Shown: positions 15,551 through 24,886, counted from the stretch's first letter. The stretch: DNA of 64,000 bases from Anthropogastromicrobium sp050944455 (GCA_050944455.1 JBMNRC010000011.1:21093-85092), one strand, 5' to 3'. Notes: generated by a model not told the origin, from the letters alone. Numbers and translations are program-made.

Positions 15551-16513
15551 ATGATGTCCAAAAAAGTAAAAACACAGAAGCCAAAGATGAACGGGAAAAG
15601 ATTCCGCCGGCGTTTGTGGAACCAGCGGTATCTGTTTCTGCTGATGGCGCCTGCAGTCGTCTGGGTTATCCTTATCTGCTATGCGCCGATGACAGGCCTG
15701 TACATGGCGTTTACCAATTACCGTCCCTCCCAGGAGGGATATTTCCATGATCTGCTGTCGGCGCCTTTCGTCGGCTGGGAGTGGTTCGAGTACTTCTTCG
15801 AGAACGATTTCTCAAAAATCATGAGAAATACGCTCGCCACAAGCCTTCTGACCCTGCTGTTTTCTTTCCCGGCGCCGATTATCCTCGCCATCTTCCTGAA
15901 CGAAGTGCACCATATGCGTGTGAAGAAGTTCATCCAGACGGCTTCCTACCTGCCATATTTCATTTCCTGGGTTATCGCGGCCAACATTTTTCTGACCTTC
16001 CTTTCCAGGGACGGCCTCGTGAACGATATCCTGATCGCGCTTCACATCACGGACGAAAGAATCCTGTTCTTCCAGCATGGTACCTATTTCTGGTGGATCA
16101 TGGCTTTTGCGAACACCTGGAAGACCATGGGATACAACGCCATTATCTATCTGTCGGCAATCTCCGGCATCGACGAGCAGCTGTACGAGGCGGCCAGGGT
16201 GGACGGCGCCAACAGAGTGCAGCAGATCTGGCACATCACGCTGCCGACAATCCGCCCGACAATCAGTATCCTCCTGATTCTCGCGGTCGGCGGAATCCTT
16301 TCCACCGGATTTGAGCAGCAGCTGCTGATGGGAAACAACGCAATTCTTGATTATTCGGATGTCCTGGATACCTATTCCTACCGCTACGGCCTTACCAAAG
16401 GAATGTATTCCTACGGAACCGCCGTCGGTCTGTTCAAATCGGCGGTTTCCTTCATCCTTGTTTTTGCGGCTAACCAGATCACAAAGAAGCTGAATGATTC
16501 AGCGCTGTTCTGA
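15551..16513 (+). CDS. Sugar ABC transporter permease, LplB type
   Basis: This 320-residue inner permease is the first of the pair. The start at 15551 (MMSKKV) follows CAGGAGT. A basic N-terminal tail precedes six hydrophobic segments beginning with YLFLLMAPAVVWVILICY. The conserved cytoplasmic loop that docks the ATPase is present as EAARVDGANRVQQIWHITLP (about residues 213-232). The family is typical of CUT1-like uptake systems for oligosaccharides in Lachnospiraceae and Bacillus. It lies between the binding-protein gene and the second permease, 15 bp upstream of the latter, so it should be co-transcribed. Confidence 0.9.
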   Translation: MMSKKVKTQKPKMNGKRFRRRLWNQRYLFLLMAPAVVWVILICYAPMTGLYMAFTNYRPSQEGYFHDLLSAPFVGWEWFEYFFENDFSKIMRNTLATSLLTLLFSFPAPIILAIFLNEVHHMRVKKFIQTASYLPYFISWVIAANIFLTFLSRDGLVNDILIALHITDERILFFQHGTYFWWIMAFANTWKTMGYNAIIYLSAISGIDEQLYEAARVDGANRVQQIWHITLPTIRPTISILLILAVGGILSTGFEQQLLMGNNAILDYSDVLDTYSYRYGLTKGMYSYGTAVGLFKSAVSFILVFAANQITKKLNDSALF

Positions 16514-16528
16514 GAAAGGAGAGGGATT

Positions 16529-17449
16529 ATGGCTGTCAAAACGGCGACGGTATCCAGAAAACATCATGTGCACCGCACGGGAGGAGAATGGGTTCTGGAT
16601 ATCCTCAAGGTGATTTTTCTGGTTATCGTGACAATCATCACGATATATCCGTTCTGGAATATTTTCATTGTCTCCATCAATGACGCGACGGACGCCCTGC
16701 GCGGGGGCCTGTACTTCTTCCCGCGCAAATTCAGCATTTCCAGTTATGTGGAAATTCTGAGCCGCCCCACTTTCCAGCATTCCATACTCGTGACGGTGGC
16801 AAGAACGGTGATCGGCACGCCTCTGGCGGTGCTTGTGACTTCCATGTGCGCGTATACGCTCTCACGCAGGGATCTGATCGGACACAGATTCTGGAATGTT
16901 CTGTTTGTGTTTACGATGTATTTCGGCGGCGGGCAGGTTCCCTACTACATGGTTTTAAAGGGACTGCATCTGCTTGACAGTTTCTGGGTATTCATCTTCC
17001 CCCTGATGATGAATGTCTACAACATGATCCTGATCCGTTCCTACATCGAGTCGATGCCGCAGTCCCTTTTTGAAGCGGTGAAAATCGACGGCGGGAACGA
17101 CCTGGTTGTGTTTTTCCGGATTGTTGTTCCGCTGGCAAAGCCGATCCTGATGACGGTCGCCCTGTTTGCGGCAATCACCCAGTGGAATTCCTGGTTCGAC
17201 GCAAACCTGTATACTACTTCCGAAAACCTGAAGCCCATGCAGTCCATACTGGTCGAGATCCTCAACCAGTACCAGACCGGCGCTTCGATCTCCCAGCAGA
17301 TGTCCAACGCGGCTGCCGGTGTGACGGTTACGCCGGACAGCATCCGTATGGCAGCGACAATGATTGCGACGATTCCGATTATTCTGGTTTATCCGTTTAT
17401 CCAGAAATATTTTGTCAAAGGCATTATGCTCGGAGCTGTCAAGGGCTGA
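16529..17449 (+). CDS. Sugar ABC transporter permease, YtcP type
   Basis: This 306-residue permease is the second of the pair, starting at the ATG at 16529 behind GAAAGGAGAGG. It has six membrane segments; the first is LKVIFLVIVTIITIYPFWNI (about 26-45). The ATPase-docking loop reads FEAVKIDGGNDLVVFFRIVVP (about 190-210). It forms the membrane channel with the 15551-16513 product and receives sugar from the 13713-15338 binding protein. The AraC regulator gene follows after 35 bp. Highly characteristic of the LplC/YtcP family; the sugar is inferred only from the neighbouring glycosidase. Confidence 0.9.
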   Translation: MAVKTATVSRKHHVHRTGGEWVLDILKVIFLVIVTIITIYPFWNIFIVSINDATDALRGGLYFFPRKFSISSYVEILSRPTFQHSILVTVARTVIGTPLAVLVTSMCAYTLSRRDLIGHRFWNVLFVFTMYFGGGQVPYYMVLKGLHLLDSFWVFIFPLMMNVYNMILIRSYIESMPQSLFEAVKIDGGNDLVVFFRIVVPLAKPILMTVALFAAITQWNSWFDANLYTTSENLKPMQSILVEILNQYQTGASISQQMSNAAAGVTVTPDSIRMAATMIATIPIILVYPFIQKYFVKGIMLGAVKG

Positions 17450-17484
17450 CGGAAATCAGTACAGAAATTCAAAGGATAAAACAA

Positions 17485-18426
17485 ATGAGAGAATATCCCA
17501 CAACCTTCAGCGGAGGGGGATACTACGGGATCAAGTACCTGAATCGGGGAAAGGAAGACTTCAGTATCCTCGCCGCCGGGATCCAGCACTGCACGAAGGA
17601 TTTCAAATGTGAGTACGTCGCGAGGCCGGGATGGCATTTCCACGCGGTTATCTCCGGCAAAGGGTATTTCACGGCGGACGGCCGGTCTCAGCAGGTTCAC
17701 AAAGGACAGCTGTTTATGGTGAAGCCGGGAGAAATAACATCCTACCGGGCGGACGCGGAAGATCCCTGGTTTTATGCCTGGGTTACGTATGACGGGCCGC
17801 GGGCGGCCGAAAACATGGAAGCGGCCGGTTTCGGTCCCGGGGTCAACGTTTTGGATTCCTACGTGGATATGGCGGGATTCTACAAGACAGCAAAAGAGCT
17901 GATCAGCCACGCGGCGCTCACCGATTCCGAGGAGCTGATGCGGATGAGCTGCGCGTACCGTTATCTGTCTCTGGCGGTTCTTTCCTTTGAGAAAAAGTCG
18001 GAAAACCAGTTAAAAGACGGTGTGCTCTCCCAGGATGATTACGTCAGGTACGCGGTCGAATATCTGGACAAGAATTATTCCGACGTCAAAATCTCGGACG
18101 TGTCGGATTATCTCGGACTCAGCCGTACCTATCTTTCCGAAATTTTCAAAAAGAAGATGTATATTTCGCCGCAGGAATACCTGATCCGGCTCAGAATGGA
18201 AAAAAGCCGGCAGCTTCTGCTGCAGACACGCTGGTCGATCTATATGATCGCGAAGAGCGTGGGATACGATGACCAGCTTGCCTTTTCGCGGATGTTCAAA
18301 AAGAAATTCGGCGTAAGTCCTGACCGCTACCGCAGACAGATGAGAGGGCAGCAAAACGGGCAGCAGACGTATGCCGGCCCGGAAAGTCCAGGCGGTGACC
18401 CGCCTGACAGAGAGGAGAACATATGA
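17485..18426 (+). CDS. AraC-family transcriptional regulator of the glycan locus
   Basis: This 313-residue regulator has an N-terminal cupin-like sugar-sensing domain (about 15-150; WHFHAVISGKG, GQLFMVKPGE). Two C-terminal helix-turn-helix units occupy about 190-300 (ISDVSDYLGLSRTYLSEIFKKK and IYMIAKSVGYDDQLAFSRMFKKKFG). The ATG at 17485 is preceded by AAAGGA; the frame is open upstream but those residues overlap the permease gene. The last codons overlap the glycosidase start (ATGA), so regulator and enzyme are translationally coupled. It most likely activates this operon in response to the imported sugar, possibly through the palindrome at 13617-13632; both are inference. The last ~20 residues are Gly/Pro/Gln-rich and probably disordered. 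Confidence 0.9.
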   Translation: MREYPTTFSGGGYYGIKYLNRGKEDFSILAAGIQHCTKDFKCEYVARPGWHFHAVISGKGYFTADGRSQQVHKGQLFMVKPGEITSYRADAEDPWFYAWVTYDGPRAAENMEAAGFGPGVNVLDSYVDMAGFYKTAKELISHAALTDSEELMRMSCAYRYLSLAVLSFEKKSENQLKDGVLSQDDYVRYAVEYLDKNYSDVKISDVSDYLGLSRTYLSEIFKKKMYISPQEYLIRLRMEKSRQLLLQTRWSIYMIAKSVGYDDQLAFSRMFKKKFGVSPDRYRRQMRGQQNGQQTYAGPESPGGDPPDREENI

Positions 18427-20453
18427 ATCTGACGTATTTTCAGGTCCCCGCCTGTGAGGCGGACAGAATGCTGAAAGAGGCTGTATTTTCCGGCGAAGTG
18501 CGGTCGGAAGTCCGGCTTGCGGACGGCCGCGTGCTCGACACGGCAAAAATGAAAAGAGAAGCTCTTCCGGCACAGGGCGGAGAACCGGGCGGAAGCGGAA
18601 CGAAGATTGTCCACTGGCAGGATGAGGATCCGGATCTTGCCCTTGAGCAGGAATTCGTGTTTTCAGACGCGGGAACGCTGACCTGCCGCGTGACAGTGCT
18701 CAGCAAAAGCCCGGTGAGCACGAGGTATATGGCAGCCCTTATTCTTCCGCTGGAAGAGAAAGGGCTCCGCTTCCTTTCTTCCCCGTTTGACAACGACAAG
18801 TGGGCGAAGTTTGTGGATTATCCGGCGGAATACGCTGAGCCGGCCCACGAATTCACGGCGATTCATCCTGACGGGAAGGCAAACGGGCTGGTGATCGGAT
18901 CCATCGATCACACCGACTGGAAGAGCGCCGTCACCCTGCAGAAAGGGACGCTCACCGCTTACAGCGGCTGCGCCGACGAGCAGACCAGGGACCTGAACGG
19001 GATTCCGCACGGACTGCTCACCGGGACGCGGATTTCCTCGGCCCGGTTCTTCGTCGGGTTTTTCGATTCTTACCAGAAGGGATTTGCCGATTTCGGCGAC
19101 GCCTGCGCGGAGGTGCAGCCGATGCTTTCCTGGGACGGACCGGCGATTTTCGGCTGGAACAGCTGGTCCGCGCTGATGGGAAGTCTCACGCCCGAAAGCT
19201 ACGCGGCAGCCTCGGATTTCATGGCTGAGATCAAAAACACTTACTGCGGTGCGGACGGCAGCCAGTACATCAACTACGACGCGATGTGGCAGAGCTTCTC
19301 CAATAAGGTTTCCGGGAATCTCCAGACCGTCCGGGCGAACGGCCAGCGTCCCGGGGCGTATTTCTGCCCGTTCATCACCCATTCCAGCGCTCTCGGGCGG
19401 GAAGTTCCCGGCACGGAAGGACGCTATTTCTTCGAGGACCTTGTGCTGAAGGACGCGGACGGAAAAATGCTTCCCCCGGTCGACGGCCTGATCTCGCTGG
19501 ATCCCACGCATCCAGGAACCTGGCAGTATATGGAGTACGGGCTGACACAGGTCGCGCACTTTGGTTTCGATTTCGTGAAAACTGACTTCGTCGGCCACGG
19601 ATGCCGCGAGGGAGTGTTTTACAAAAAGGAAATCACGACAGGCGTACAGGCTTTCCGCTATGGGATGCAGCACTTTGTGGACGTGATCAGGGCCCAGGAC
19701 CACCCGATTTTCATCAGCCTTTCCATCGCGCCGATCTTCCCGTATGGGTACGGCCACGGGCGGCGCATTTCGTGCGACGCGTTCGGAACCCTTGACCAGA
19801 CGGAATATCTCAATAACTGCATCACCTACCTCTGGTGGATGAACGACCGCCTGTACCGGTTCAACGATCCGGACCACATCGTGGTTTACCGCACCTACGA
19901 CAAGCCGGCGATCACTTTCAACGAGGGAAAATCGCGGTATCACAGCGGCGTGATCTGCGGCGGGCTGATGATCAGCAGCGACGACGCGCAGATTCCGGAA
20001 GCGAGGGAGAGAGTCAGGACCATTTTCTCCAACGAGGAGATCAACGCGCTTGCCCGCAGGGGGCAGAGTTTCGTGCCGGCCCGGCTGGTGCAGGGCGGGA
20101 ATTCCTCCGATGTTTTTGTGAGAAAGGACGGGGAAACGCTGGAGGCGGCGCTGTTCAACTACAGTATTTCCGAGGAAAAGAGTTTTGACCTTGACCTTGG
20201 TGAACTGGAGAAGGCAGCGGAGATGGCAGGCTGCACGGAGCACTCGGGAAAGGAAGCCGCTTCGGTGGGGAATTCCGGGTCCGCGGAACCGCAAAAAACC
20301 GACACTGGAGCGTCCCGCCTGCAGCAGACAGACGGCGCCTGCCGGGTTCATGACTGCTGGACCAAAAAAGACGTTACGGTTGAGGACGGCCGCCTGACAT
20401 GGACGCTTAAACCGGCGGAATCCGCGATGCTGAAAATCACGCGTGCGGAGTGA
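18423..20453 (+). CDS. Alpha-galactosidase-like glycosidase (clan GH-D, GH36/GH27 type)
   Basis: This is a 676-residue cytoplasmic enzyme without signal peptide. An N-terminal beta-rich domain (~1-230) is followed by a TIM-barrel domain with the clan-D signature FVKTDFVGHG, which places the probable nucleophile at Asp388. RISCDAFGT offers Asp452 as the candidate acid/base. FGWNSWSALMG near 240 is also typical of the clan. A C-terminal beta domain closes the protein. It probably removes terminal alpha-galactosyl or related residues from imported oligosaccharides. The C-terminal domain carries a ~45-residue Ser/Gly/Gln/Thr-rich insertion (about 598-642) in front of VHDCWT. The start overlaps the AraC stop. 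The 3' end is tandemly duplicated downstream. Confidence 0.85.
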   Translation: MNLTYFQVPACEADRMLKEAVFSGEVRSEVRLADGRVLDTAKMKREALPAQGGEPGGSGTKIVHWQDEDPDLALEQEFVFSDAGTLTCRVTVLSKSPVSTRYMAALILPLEEKGLRFLSSPFDNDKWAKFVDYPAEYAEPAHEFTAIHPDGKANGLVIGSIDHTDWKSAVTLQKGTLTAYSGCADEQTRDLNGIPHGLLTGTRISSARFFVGFFDSYQKGFADFGDACAEVQPMLSWDGPAIFGWNSWSALMGSLTPESYAAASDFMAEIKNTYCGADGSQYINYDAMWQSFSNKVSGNLQTVRANGQRPGAYFCPFITHSSALGREVPGTEGRYFFEDLVLKDADGKMLPPVDGLISLDPTHPGTWQYMEYGLTQVAHFGFDFVKTDFVGHGCREGVFYKKEITTGVQAFRYGMQHFVDVIRAQDHPIFISLSIAPIFPYGYGHGRRISCDAFGTLDQTEYLNNCITYLWWMNDRLYRFNDPDHIVVYRTYDKPAITFNEGKSRYHSGVICGGLMISSDDAQIPEARERVRTIFSNEEINALARRGQSFVPARLVQGGNSSDVFVRKDGETLEAALFNYSISEEKSFDLDLGELEKAAEMAGCTEHSGKEAASVGNSGSAEPQKTDTGASRLQQTDGACRVHDCWTKKDVTVEDGRLTWTLKPAESAMLKITRAE

Positions 20454-20632
20454 GTGTGTCTGTTCACGGCGCGAGCAGGGGATTTATTTCATGGAAATTA
20501 TCATGCAGTCGAACGCCGACTGTTCACGGCGCGCGCCGGGATTTTACTGGATAAAAATCAAGTGCTCAGAGTGAGCTCGTCAACCCAAGGCGCGCGTCTG
20601 GGATTTCCTGGATACAAATACACGCGTTAAGC
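20433..20632 (+). repeat. 60-bp tandem repeat anchored on the glycosidase 3' end
   Basis: TGTTCACGGCGCG occurs at 20461 and 20521, and a diverged copy (CAACCCAAGGCGCGCG) at 20581, an exact 60-bp period. The first unit starts inside the last codons of the glycosidase (AAAATCACGCGTGCGGAGTGA). Copies are strongly drifted but register is retained. Confidence 0.75.
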
Positions 20633-20654
20633 GCGCATGGACCTGTTTTATCAT

Positions 20655-20680
20655 TGCCCGGCCACCGGCCGGGCATTTTT
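20655..20680 (+). terminator. Terminator of the sugar-transport/glycosidase operon
   Basis: TGCCCGGCC (20655-20663) and GGCCGGGCA (20667-20675) form a 9-bp stem with a 3-nt loop followed by TTTTT. Confidence 0.9.
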
Positions 20681-20799
20681 GTAGTATACGGAACGAAAGT
20701 GTGATAAAATGCAGAACAGTGCGGATTGACAGCCGGCAGGGCGGCGGTAAGGGTTTCATCGGCGGATGAAACTGGCCGTGCCGGACGGAATTTCGCGGC

Positions 20800-20890
20800 G
20801 GTTTTCGCCGGACGACGGGCTGCGGAAAGCGGCGGGACGGCGGAGAAGCAGGTTTTGCCGGACGACGGGCTGTGGAAAGCGGCCGGCGGC
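20800..20890 (+). repeat. 50-bp tandem repeat upstream of the FNT channel gene
   Basis: GCCGGACGACGGGCTG plus GGAAAGCGGC recurs at 20807 and 20857 (50-bp period, two good copies), with a weaker partial copy at about 20779. The open frame through the repeats joins the channel frame but lacks a start with ribosome binding site, so I regard it as non-coding. Confidence 0.75.
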
Positions 20891-20927
20891 GGAGCGGCGG
20901 AAAATACAGAGAAAAGAGGAAAAAATC

Positions 20928-21689
20928 GTGTACAGCGAGGACTTTGAAGCCACCGCGAAAAGCGGACTGGCGAAAGTGACATTTTTGAAAACCAATCCGG
21001 CGGGCTATTTTGTTTCGTCCATGCTGGCGGGCATTTACATCGGGTTCGGCAGCCTTTTGATGAACAGCATCGCGGGACAGCTGGAGGGAAACCCCGCGGC
21101 CAAGATGATTTCCGGCGCGGCGTTCTCGGTCGCGCTGAGCCTGGTCGTGATGGCCGGCGCGGAACTGTTTACCGGCAACAACATGGCCATGGCGGCGGGC
21201 GTTTTCAAAAAGAAGATCACACTGGCGGACGCGGTGAAACTGCTGGCCGTCTGCTGGCTCGGAAACCTCGCCGGCTCCTGGTGCCTGGTGATTCTGTTCC
21301 ACTTCAGCGGGCTGCAGACCGGAAATACGGCCGAAGCCCTGGCGCAGGGAGCTGCCGCGAAGATGAGCATTCCGTTTGGATCTCTTCTGATCCGCGGCCT
21401 TCTCTGCAACATGCTTGTCTGCCTTGCGATCTGGTGCAGCACGCGGGCGAAATCGGACGCTGGAAAGCTGATCATGGTGTTCTGGTGCATCCTGGCCTTT
21501 GTCACGACCGGTTTTGAGCACAGTATCGCCAACATGACCCAGCTGAGCGCGGCGCTTCTGGACCCGGCCGGGGAGGCGGTTTCCTTCGGCGGGTACGTCT
21601 ACAACCTGCTCACGGTGACGCTCGGAAACATGATCGGCGGCATCCTGTTTGTGGCGGTTCCGTATTACATCTGCCAGAAAAACGACTGA
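20928..21689 (+). CDS. Formate/nitrite transporter family channel
   Basis: This 253-residue membrane protein starts at a GTG (20928) preceded by AGAGGA. Six transmembrane helices are evident. Family signatures include the re-entrant loop region AGAELFTGNNM, the N-terminal AGIYIGFGSLL helix and LCNMLVCLAIW. FNT channels carry formate, nitrite or hydrosulfide, depending on subfamily; formate export is the most likely role in a fermentative anaerobe, but the subgroup cannot be decided by eye. It is a single-gene unit behind the terminator at 20655. Its 3' end is followed by a decayed copy of itself. Confidence 0.88.
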   Translation: MYSEDFEATAKSGLAKVTFLKTNPAGYFVSSMLAGIYIGFGSLLMNSIAGQLEGNPAAKMISGAAFSVALSLVVMAGAELFTGNNMAMAAGVFKKKITLADAVKLLAVCWLGNLAGSWCLVILFHFSGLQTGNTAEALAQGAAAKMSIPFGSLLIRGLLCNMLVCLAIWCSTRAKSDAGKLIMVFWCILAFVTTGFEHSIANMTQLSAALLDPAGEAVSFGGYVYNLLTVTLGNMIGGILFVAVPYYICQKND

Positions 21690-21770
21690 CGGATTTCCTG
21701 CAGGTGACGCCCGGAACATGGTCGGAGGCGTCCTGTCTGCCGCGGATGCGCATTGGCGTCTGTCGAAAAC
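21614..21770 (+). repeat. Decayed 89-bp duplication of the FNT gene 3' end
   Basis: GGTGACGCTCGGAAACATG at 21614, inside the gene, is mirrored by GGTGACGCCCGGAACATG at 21703, just past the stop. Similarity continues (ATCGGCGGCATCCTGT versus GTCGGAGGCGTCCTGT). A single old tandem duplication that includes the stop codon. Confidence 0.7.
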
Positions 21771-21923
21771 CGGATTGTACAGGCGCCATTTCCAGGAGCC
21801 GGTAAATTGCGGCAGGGTAAAACCTGAATGACGCGGAGCGCAGTAAAAGGACCGGAAAGAATGACGCCTGTGCGATGACAGGGGAAGTGCCTCCGGCTGG
21901 TTTAAAAAAATCCGAAAAAAAAT

Positions 21924-21975
21924 CCCGGGCCGCGGAGCTGAGCAATCAGCTTCGCGGCCCGGGAAAGTTTTTTTT
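21924..21975. terminator. Bidirectional terminator between the FNT channel and DUF308 genes
   Basis: A long stem (CCCGGGCCGCGGAGCTGA against TCAGCTTCGCGGCCCGGG, arms about 21924-21941 and 21946-21963, GCAA loop) is flanked by an A run on the left and T8 on the right. It serves the convergent genes on both sides. Confidence 0.9.
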
Positions 21976-21986
21976 CCGGCTGCCGG

Positions 21987-22595
21987 TTATTCGTCGATGA
22001 CGTCTTCGGACTTGAGTTCCTTCATGCGGACTCCGCTGACGATCAGCATGATACCTTCAGTAATCAGGTAGATCGTTACGATGACGTTCAGGGTTATCAG
22101 AGACAGATTCGGCATGAACAGAAGCATGATGCCGACGATCAGGCTGATGATTCCGGAGACGGTGCCGCCGGAGCTGCCGGCGAAACCGTAGAAACGCATG
22201 CGGTCGCCAATCGCGATGTTTTCAATGCCGGTGGAAATAAGTTCGAAGGCAAACAGGTATGAAAGCGCGTAAACCATCCCGCCTTTTCCCGATGTCAGAA
22301 GCAGAACGCCAAGCAGGACATCCAGAATGCCGCTGGCCAGGAGCAGTCCCGAGTGAAGATAAACCGGGGACTGAATGTACGTAATCGCTTTTGCCACGCC
22401 GACGACGATCAGCGCGATGGAAAGCAGGACGGCCATCACAAAGACGGACTGGAACGGGTAGATCAGGCACAGAATGCCCAGGATGGTCATGATGGCGCCG
22501 ATACAGATGGACACGACGCGGTACTTTTTGATGTTGGAGTTCACATAGTTCCGGATCTCATCCCTGTAGTTGGTGTTGTTATTATAAAAAAGCAT
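21987..22595 (-). CDS. HdeD/DUF308-family membrane protein
   Basis: This 202-residue protein has six predicted membrane segments after a polar N-terminus rich in Asn and Tyr. The pattern of short paired helices (ISICIGAIMTILGILCLIYPF, VMAVLLSIALIVVGVAKAI, GLLLASGILDVLLGVLLL, then a second set) is the HdeD/DUF308 pattern: helices come in pairs ending in a short Pro- or Gly-containing turn. Some relatives protect enterobacteria against acid; in Firmicutes the function is unknown. The C-terminus is charged and cytoplasmic. Single-gene unit ending at the bidirectional terminator. Confidence 0.8.
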   Translation of the reverse strand: MLFYNNNTNYRDEIRNYVNSNIKKYRVVSICIGAIMTILGILCLIYPFQSVFVMAVLLSIALIVVGVAKAITYIQSPVYLHSGLLLASGILDVLLGVLLLTSGKGGMVYALSYLFAFELISTGIENIAIGDRMRFYGFAGSSGGTVSGIISLIVGIMLLFMPNLSLITLNVIVTIYLITEGIMLIVSGVRMKELKSEDVIDE

Positions 22596-22764
22596 GGTGA
22601 CCCCTTTCTGCGGCGCGTGTATGTCGGATACCGTCCCGGACCGTCTGTGGGCAACGTCCCGGGAACGCGGATCCGTATGGATGCGCCGGCGTCAATACTT
22701 TTTAATTATACATCTGTTAACCGTGAAACGCAACGTCAGAAAGGCGCGTATACTCCGTTTTTTG

Positions 22765-23994
22765 TTATTGTTCTTCCCTGCGGAACGTCTGGCGCAGCAC
22801 TGATCTGAGACCGGGTTTGTTGCCGTAGTTGAGCGATCCCCAGCGGTAGATGCGGATGGAGCCCCACGCCATGAAGAAAGCGCACAGAACGTCGATGGCG
22901 CCGGAGACAAGAAGGCCGGCCAGCCCGACGGTGGCGTTCGCGTAGCGGATCGGCATCATCAGGATGGAGAAGAACGGGAACCAGGAGACCGCGTTGATCA
23001 CCTGGTTGTCAACACCGCTCATCTGCATGAAGGCCAGGAAATAGCCGATGATGATGAACATCATCAGCGGCGTGAGCGCCGAAGACACGTCCTCCACGCG
23101 GGAGACTGTCGAGCCGAGCGCCGCGAACAGGAACATGTACAGCACAAGGCCGATCAGGAAAAACAGGATATAGATCCAAAGCTCCGAGACGCTGAAGAGC
23201 TCGCTGATGATGGTCTTCAGGACTTCCGGGTAGTAACTGTGCAGCAGTTCGTACGGGACGGCGGCGCAGGCGAGAAAGATCGCCAGGTTCATCAGGATAA
23301 CCAGGATCAGGGCAAATACCTTGCCCAGAATCAGGGCGTCCGGGCTGACGGACGTGATCAGCAGCTCCATGGTCTTGTTGTCTTTTTCCCGCGCGACGTT
23401 GGTGGAAACCATCTGTCCGTAGAGGAGGATGACCATGTAGACGAGAATGACAAACGTGAAACCGCAGACCAGCTGCGCGGTTGTGTCTTTCCCGAGAACC
23501 ACGGTTTCGTTTTCAACCTGCAGGGACAGAAGGGTGTAGTATTCGGAAAGAGGCACATCATATTGCTCCAGCGCGGCCCCGATCGCGGCCTGCTTCAGGA
23601 TTTCGGACAGAATGTCGGAACCCGCCGCGGAGGAATTGACGCTGAGATTGGCGTAGATCGTCTTTATGTGCGTCGTGTCCACCACAACATAGCCGATAGG
23701 CTCCGTCCCGTCGCTGACTGCCGCCTCCAGAGCTTCTTCGCTGTCGTAAAACTGGTCTTCGCTGAAGGGCAGGAGGTCCTCCAGTGAGTCGTCCTCGCAA
23801 TAGACGCCGCCGGAAATTGTGCTGCTCTCCCCCGAACTGTCGGAAGTCTTATCGATCACCGGCGCGAGGATCGCCGGAAGGCAGACCAGAAAAGCGATCA
23901 CGACGGCGATCACGATGGTTGAGACGCGGAAAGATTTTTTCCGCAGCTGCTGGACAAATTCAAACCTAAGTACGGTACGGATATTCTTAAGCAT
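22765..23994 (-). CDS. ABC-2 type permease of a Nat-like export system
   Basis: This 409-residue permease has one N-terminal membrane helix (about 22-45) and a large extracytoplasmic domain (about 48-180). At least five C-terminal helices follow, containing the NVAREKDNKTMELLITSVSPDALILGK loop typical of NatB/ABC-2 permeases. Its start overlaps the ATPase stop by 8 bp, so both are made together. NatAB-type systems export sodium or antimicrobial compounds; the substrate here is open. The C-terminal ~30 residues are basic. Confidence 0.88.
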   Translation of the reverse strand: MLKNIRTVLRFEFVQQLRKKSFRVSTIVIAVVIAFLVCLPAILAPVIDKTSDSSGESSTISGGVYCEDDSLEDLLPFSEDQFYDSEEALEAAVSDGTEPIGYVVVDTTHIKTIYANLSVNSSAAGSDILSEILKQAAIGAALEQYDVPLSEYYTLLSLQVENETVVLGKDTTAQLVCGFTFVILVYMVILLYGQMVSTNVAREKDNKTMELLITSVSPDALILGKVFALILVILMNLAIFLACAAVPYELLHSYYPEVLKTIISELFSVSELWIYILFFLIGLVLYMFLFAALGSTVSRVEDVSSALTPLMMFIIIGYFLAFMQMSGVDNQVINAVSWFPFFSILMMPIRYANATVGLAGLLVSGAIDVLCAFFMAWGSIRIYRWGSLNYGNKPGLRSVLRQTFRREEQ

Positions 23995-24886
23995 TTTCAG
24001 CCTCCCCAGCTTCCTCGATAAAGATGTCCTGCAGCGACGGACGGTAGATGCCGCAGGTCAGCACGGAACTGAAACAGGAACCGATCACCTGCCGGATTCC
24101 GGGTTCCTGCCGGTCGGTGATCATCCGGCCGTTTTTTTCCGAATAGCTGATGCCGGCCGCGTCAAGCGCCGCCCTGATCTGATTTTCTGAGCCCGGGACA
24201 GGTTCGATGAAATACCGGTTCGCTCCTTTTTCCGCGCGGATCTCTTCCAGGTTTCCGGTGAGCAGAATGTTTCCCCGGTCGATCAGCGTGATGTCGTCGC
24301 ACATTTCTTCGACGTACGCCATCTGATGCGAGGAGAAGATGACCAGCTTGTCTCGGGACACCATCTCGCGGATGGCCTGCTTGAAGATCTGGGCGTTGAC
24401 CGGATCGAGGCCGGAGAAAGGCTCGTCCAGGATGATGATATCCGGATCGTTCAGGAAAGCCTGGCTGATCTGGACTTTCTGCTGGTTGCCCTTGGAAAGT
24501 GTCTCCAGCTTCTGGTCCGCGCTGTCCTCCAGCTCGAAGTAGCGCAGCCAGTGATCGGCGTCCTCCGCTGCCGCTTTTTTGGACGCGCCTTTCAGCCGGG
24601 CAAAATAGGAGAGCTGATCCCGGAGGGTGACTTTGGCGTACATCCCGCGCTCCTCGGGCAGATAGCCGATGCGGTGCTTGGTGACGTCGAACGGCCTGCC
24701 GTCCAGAATGAATTCCCCGGAATCCTGGCGGAAAACCTGCATGAGGCAGCGGAAAGTGGTTGATTTTCCGGCGCCGTTGCGGCCGAGAAAACCCATAGCC
24801 CTCCCGCTTTCCACGCGGAAATTCAGCCCGTGCAGGACTTCCTTTCCGCTGAAGGATTTTTTGATGTTGACAAATTTCAGCTCCAC
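23987..24886 (-). CDS. ABC transporter ATPase of a Nat-like export system
   Basis: This 299-residue ATPase starts from a GTG at 24886, 7 nt behind GGAGG (24899-24895); the frame stays open upstream but without a better start. It has Walker A GRNGAGKST, a Q-loop region near YLPEERGMY, signature LSKGNQQKVQ, Walker B IIILDEPFSGLD and the switch histidine in FSSHQMAYVEE. The ~85-residue C-terminal extension is typical of NatA-type export ATPases. The partner permease overlaps at the 3' end. Confidence 0.92.
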   Translation of the reverse strand: MELKFVNIKKSFSGKEVLHGLNFRVESGRAMGFLGRNGAGKSTTFRCLMQVFRQDSGEFILDGRPFDVTKHRIGYLPEERGMYAKVTLRDQLSYFARLKGASKKAAAEDADHWLRYFELEDSADQKLETLSKGNQQKVQISQAFLNDPDIIILDEPFSGLDPVNAQIFKQAIREMVSRDKLVIFSSHQMAYVEEMCDDITLIDRGNILLTGNLEEIRAEKGANRYFIEPVPGSENQIRAALDAAGISYSEKNGRMITDRQEPGIRQVIGSCFSSVLTCGIYRPSLQDIFIEEAGEAENA

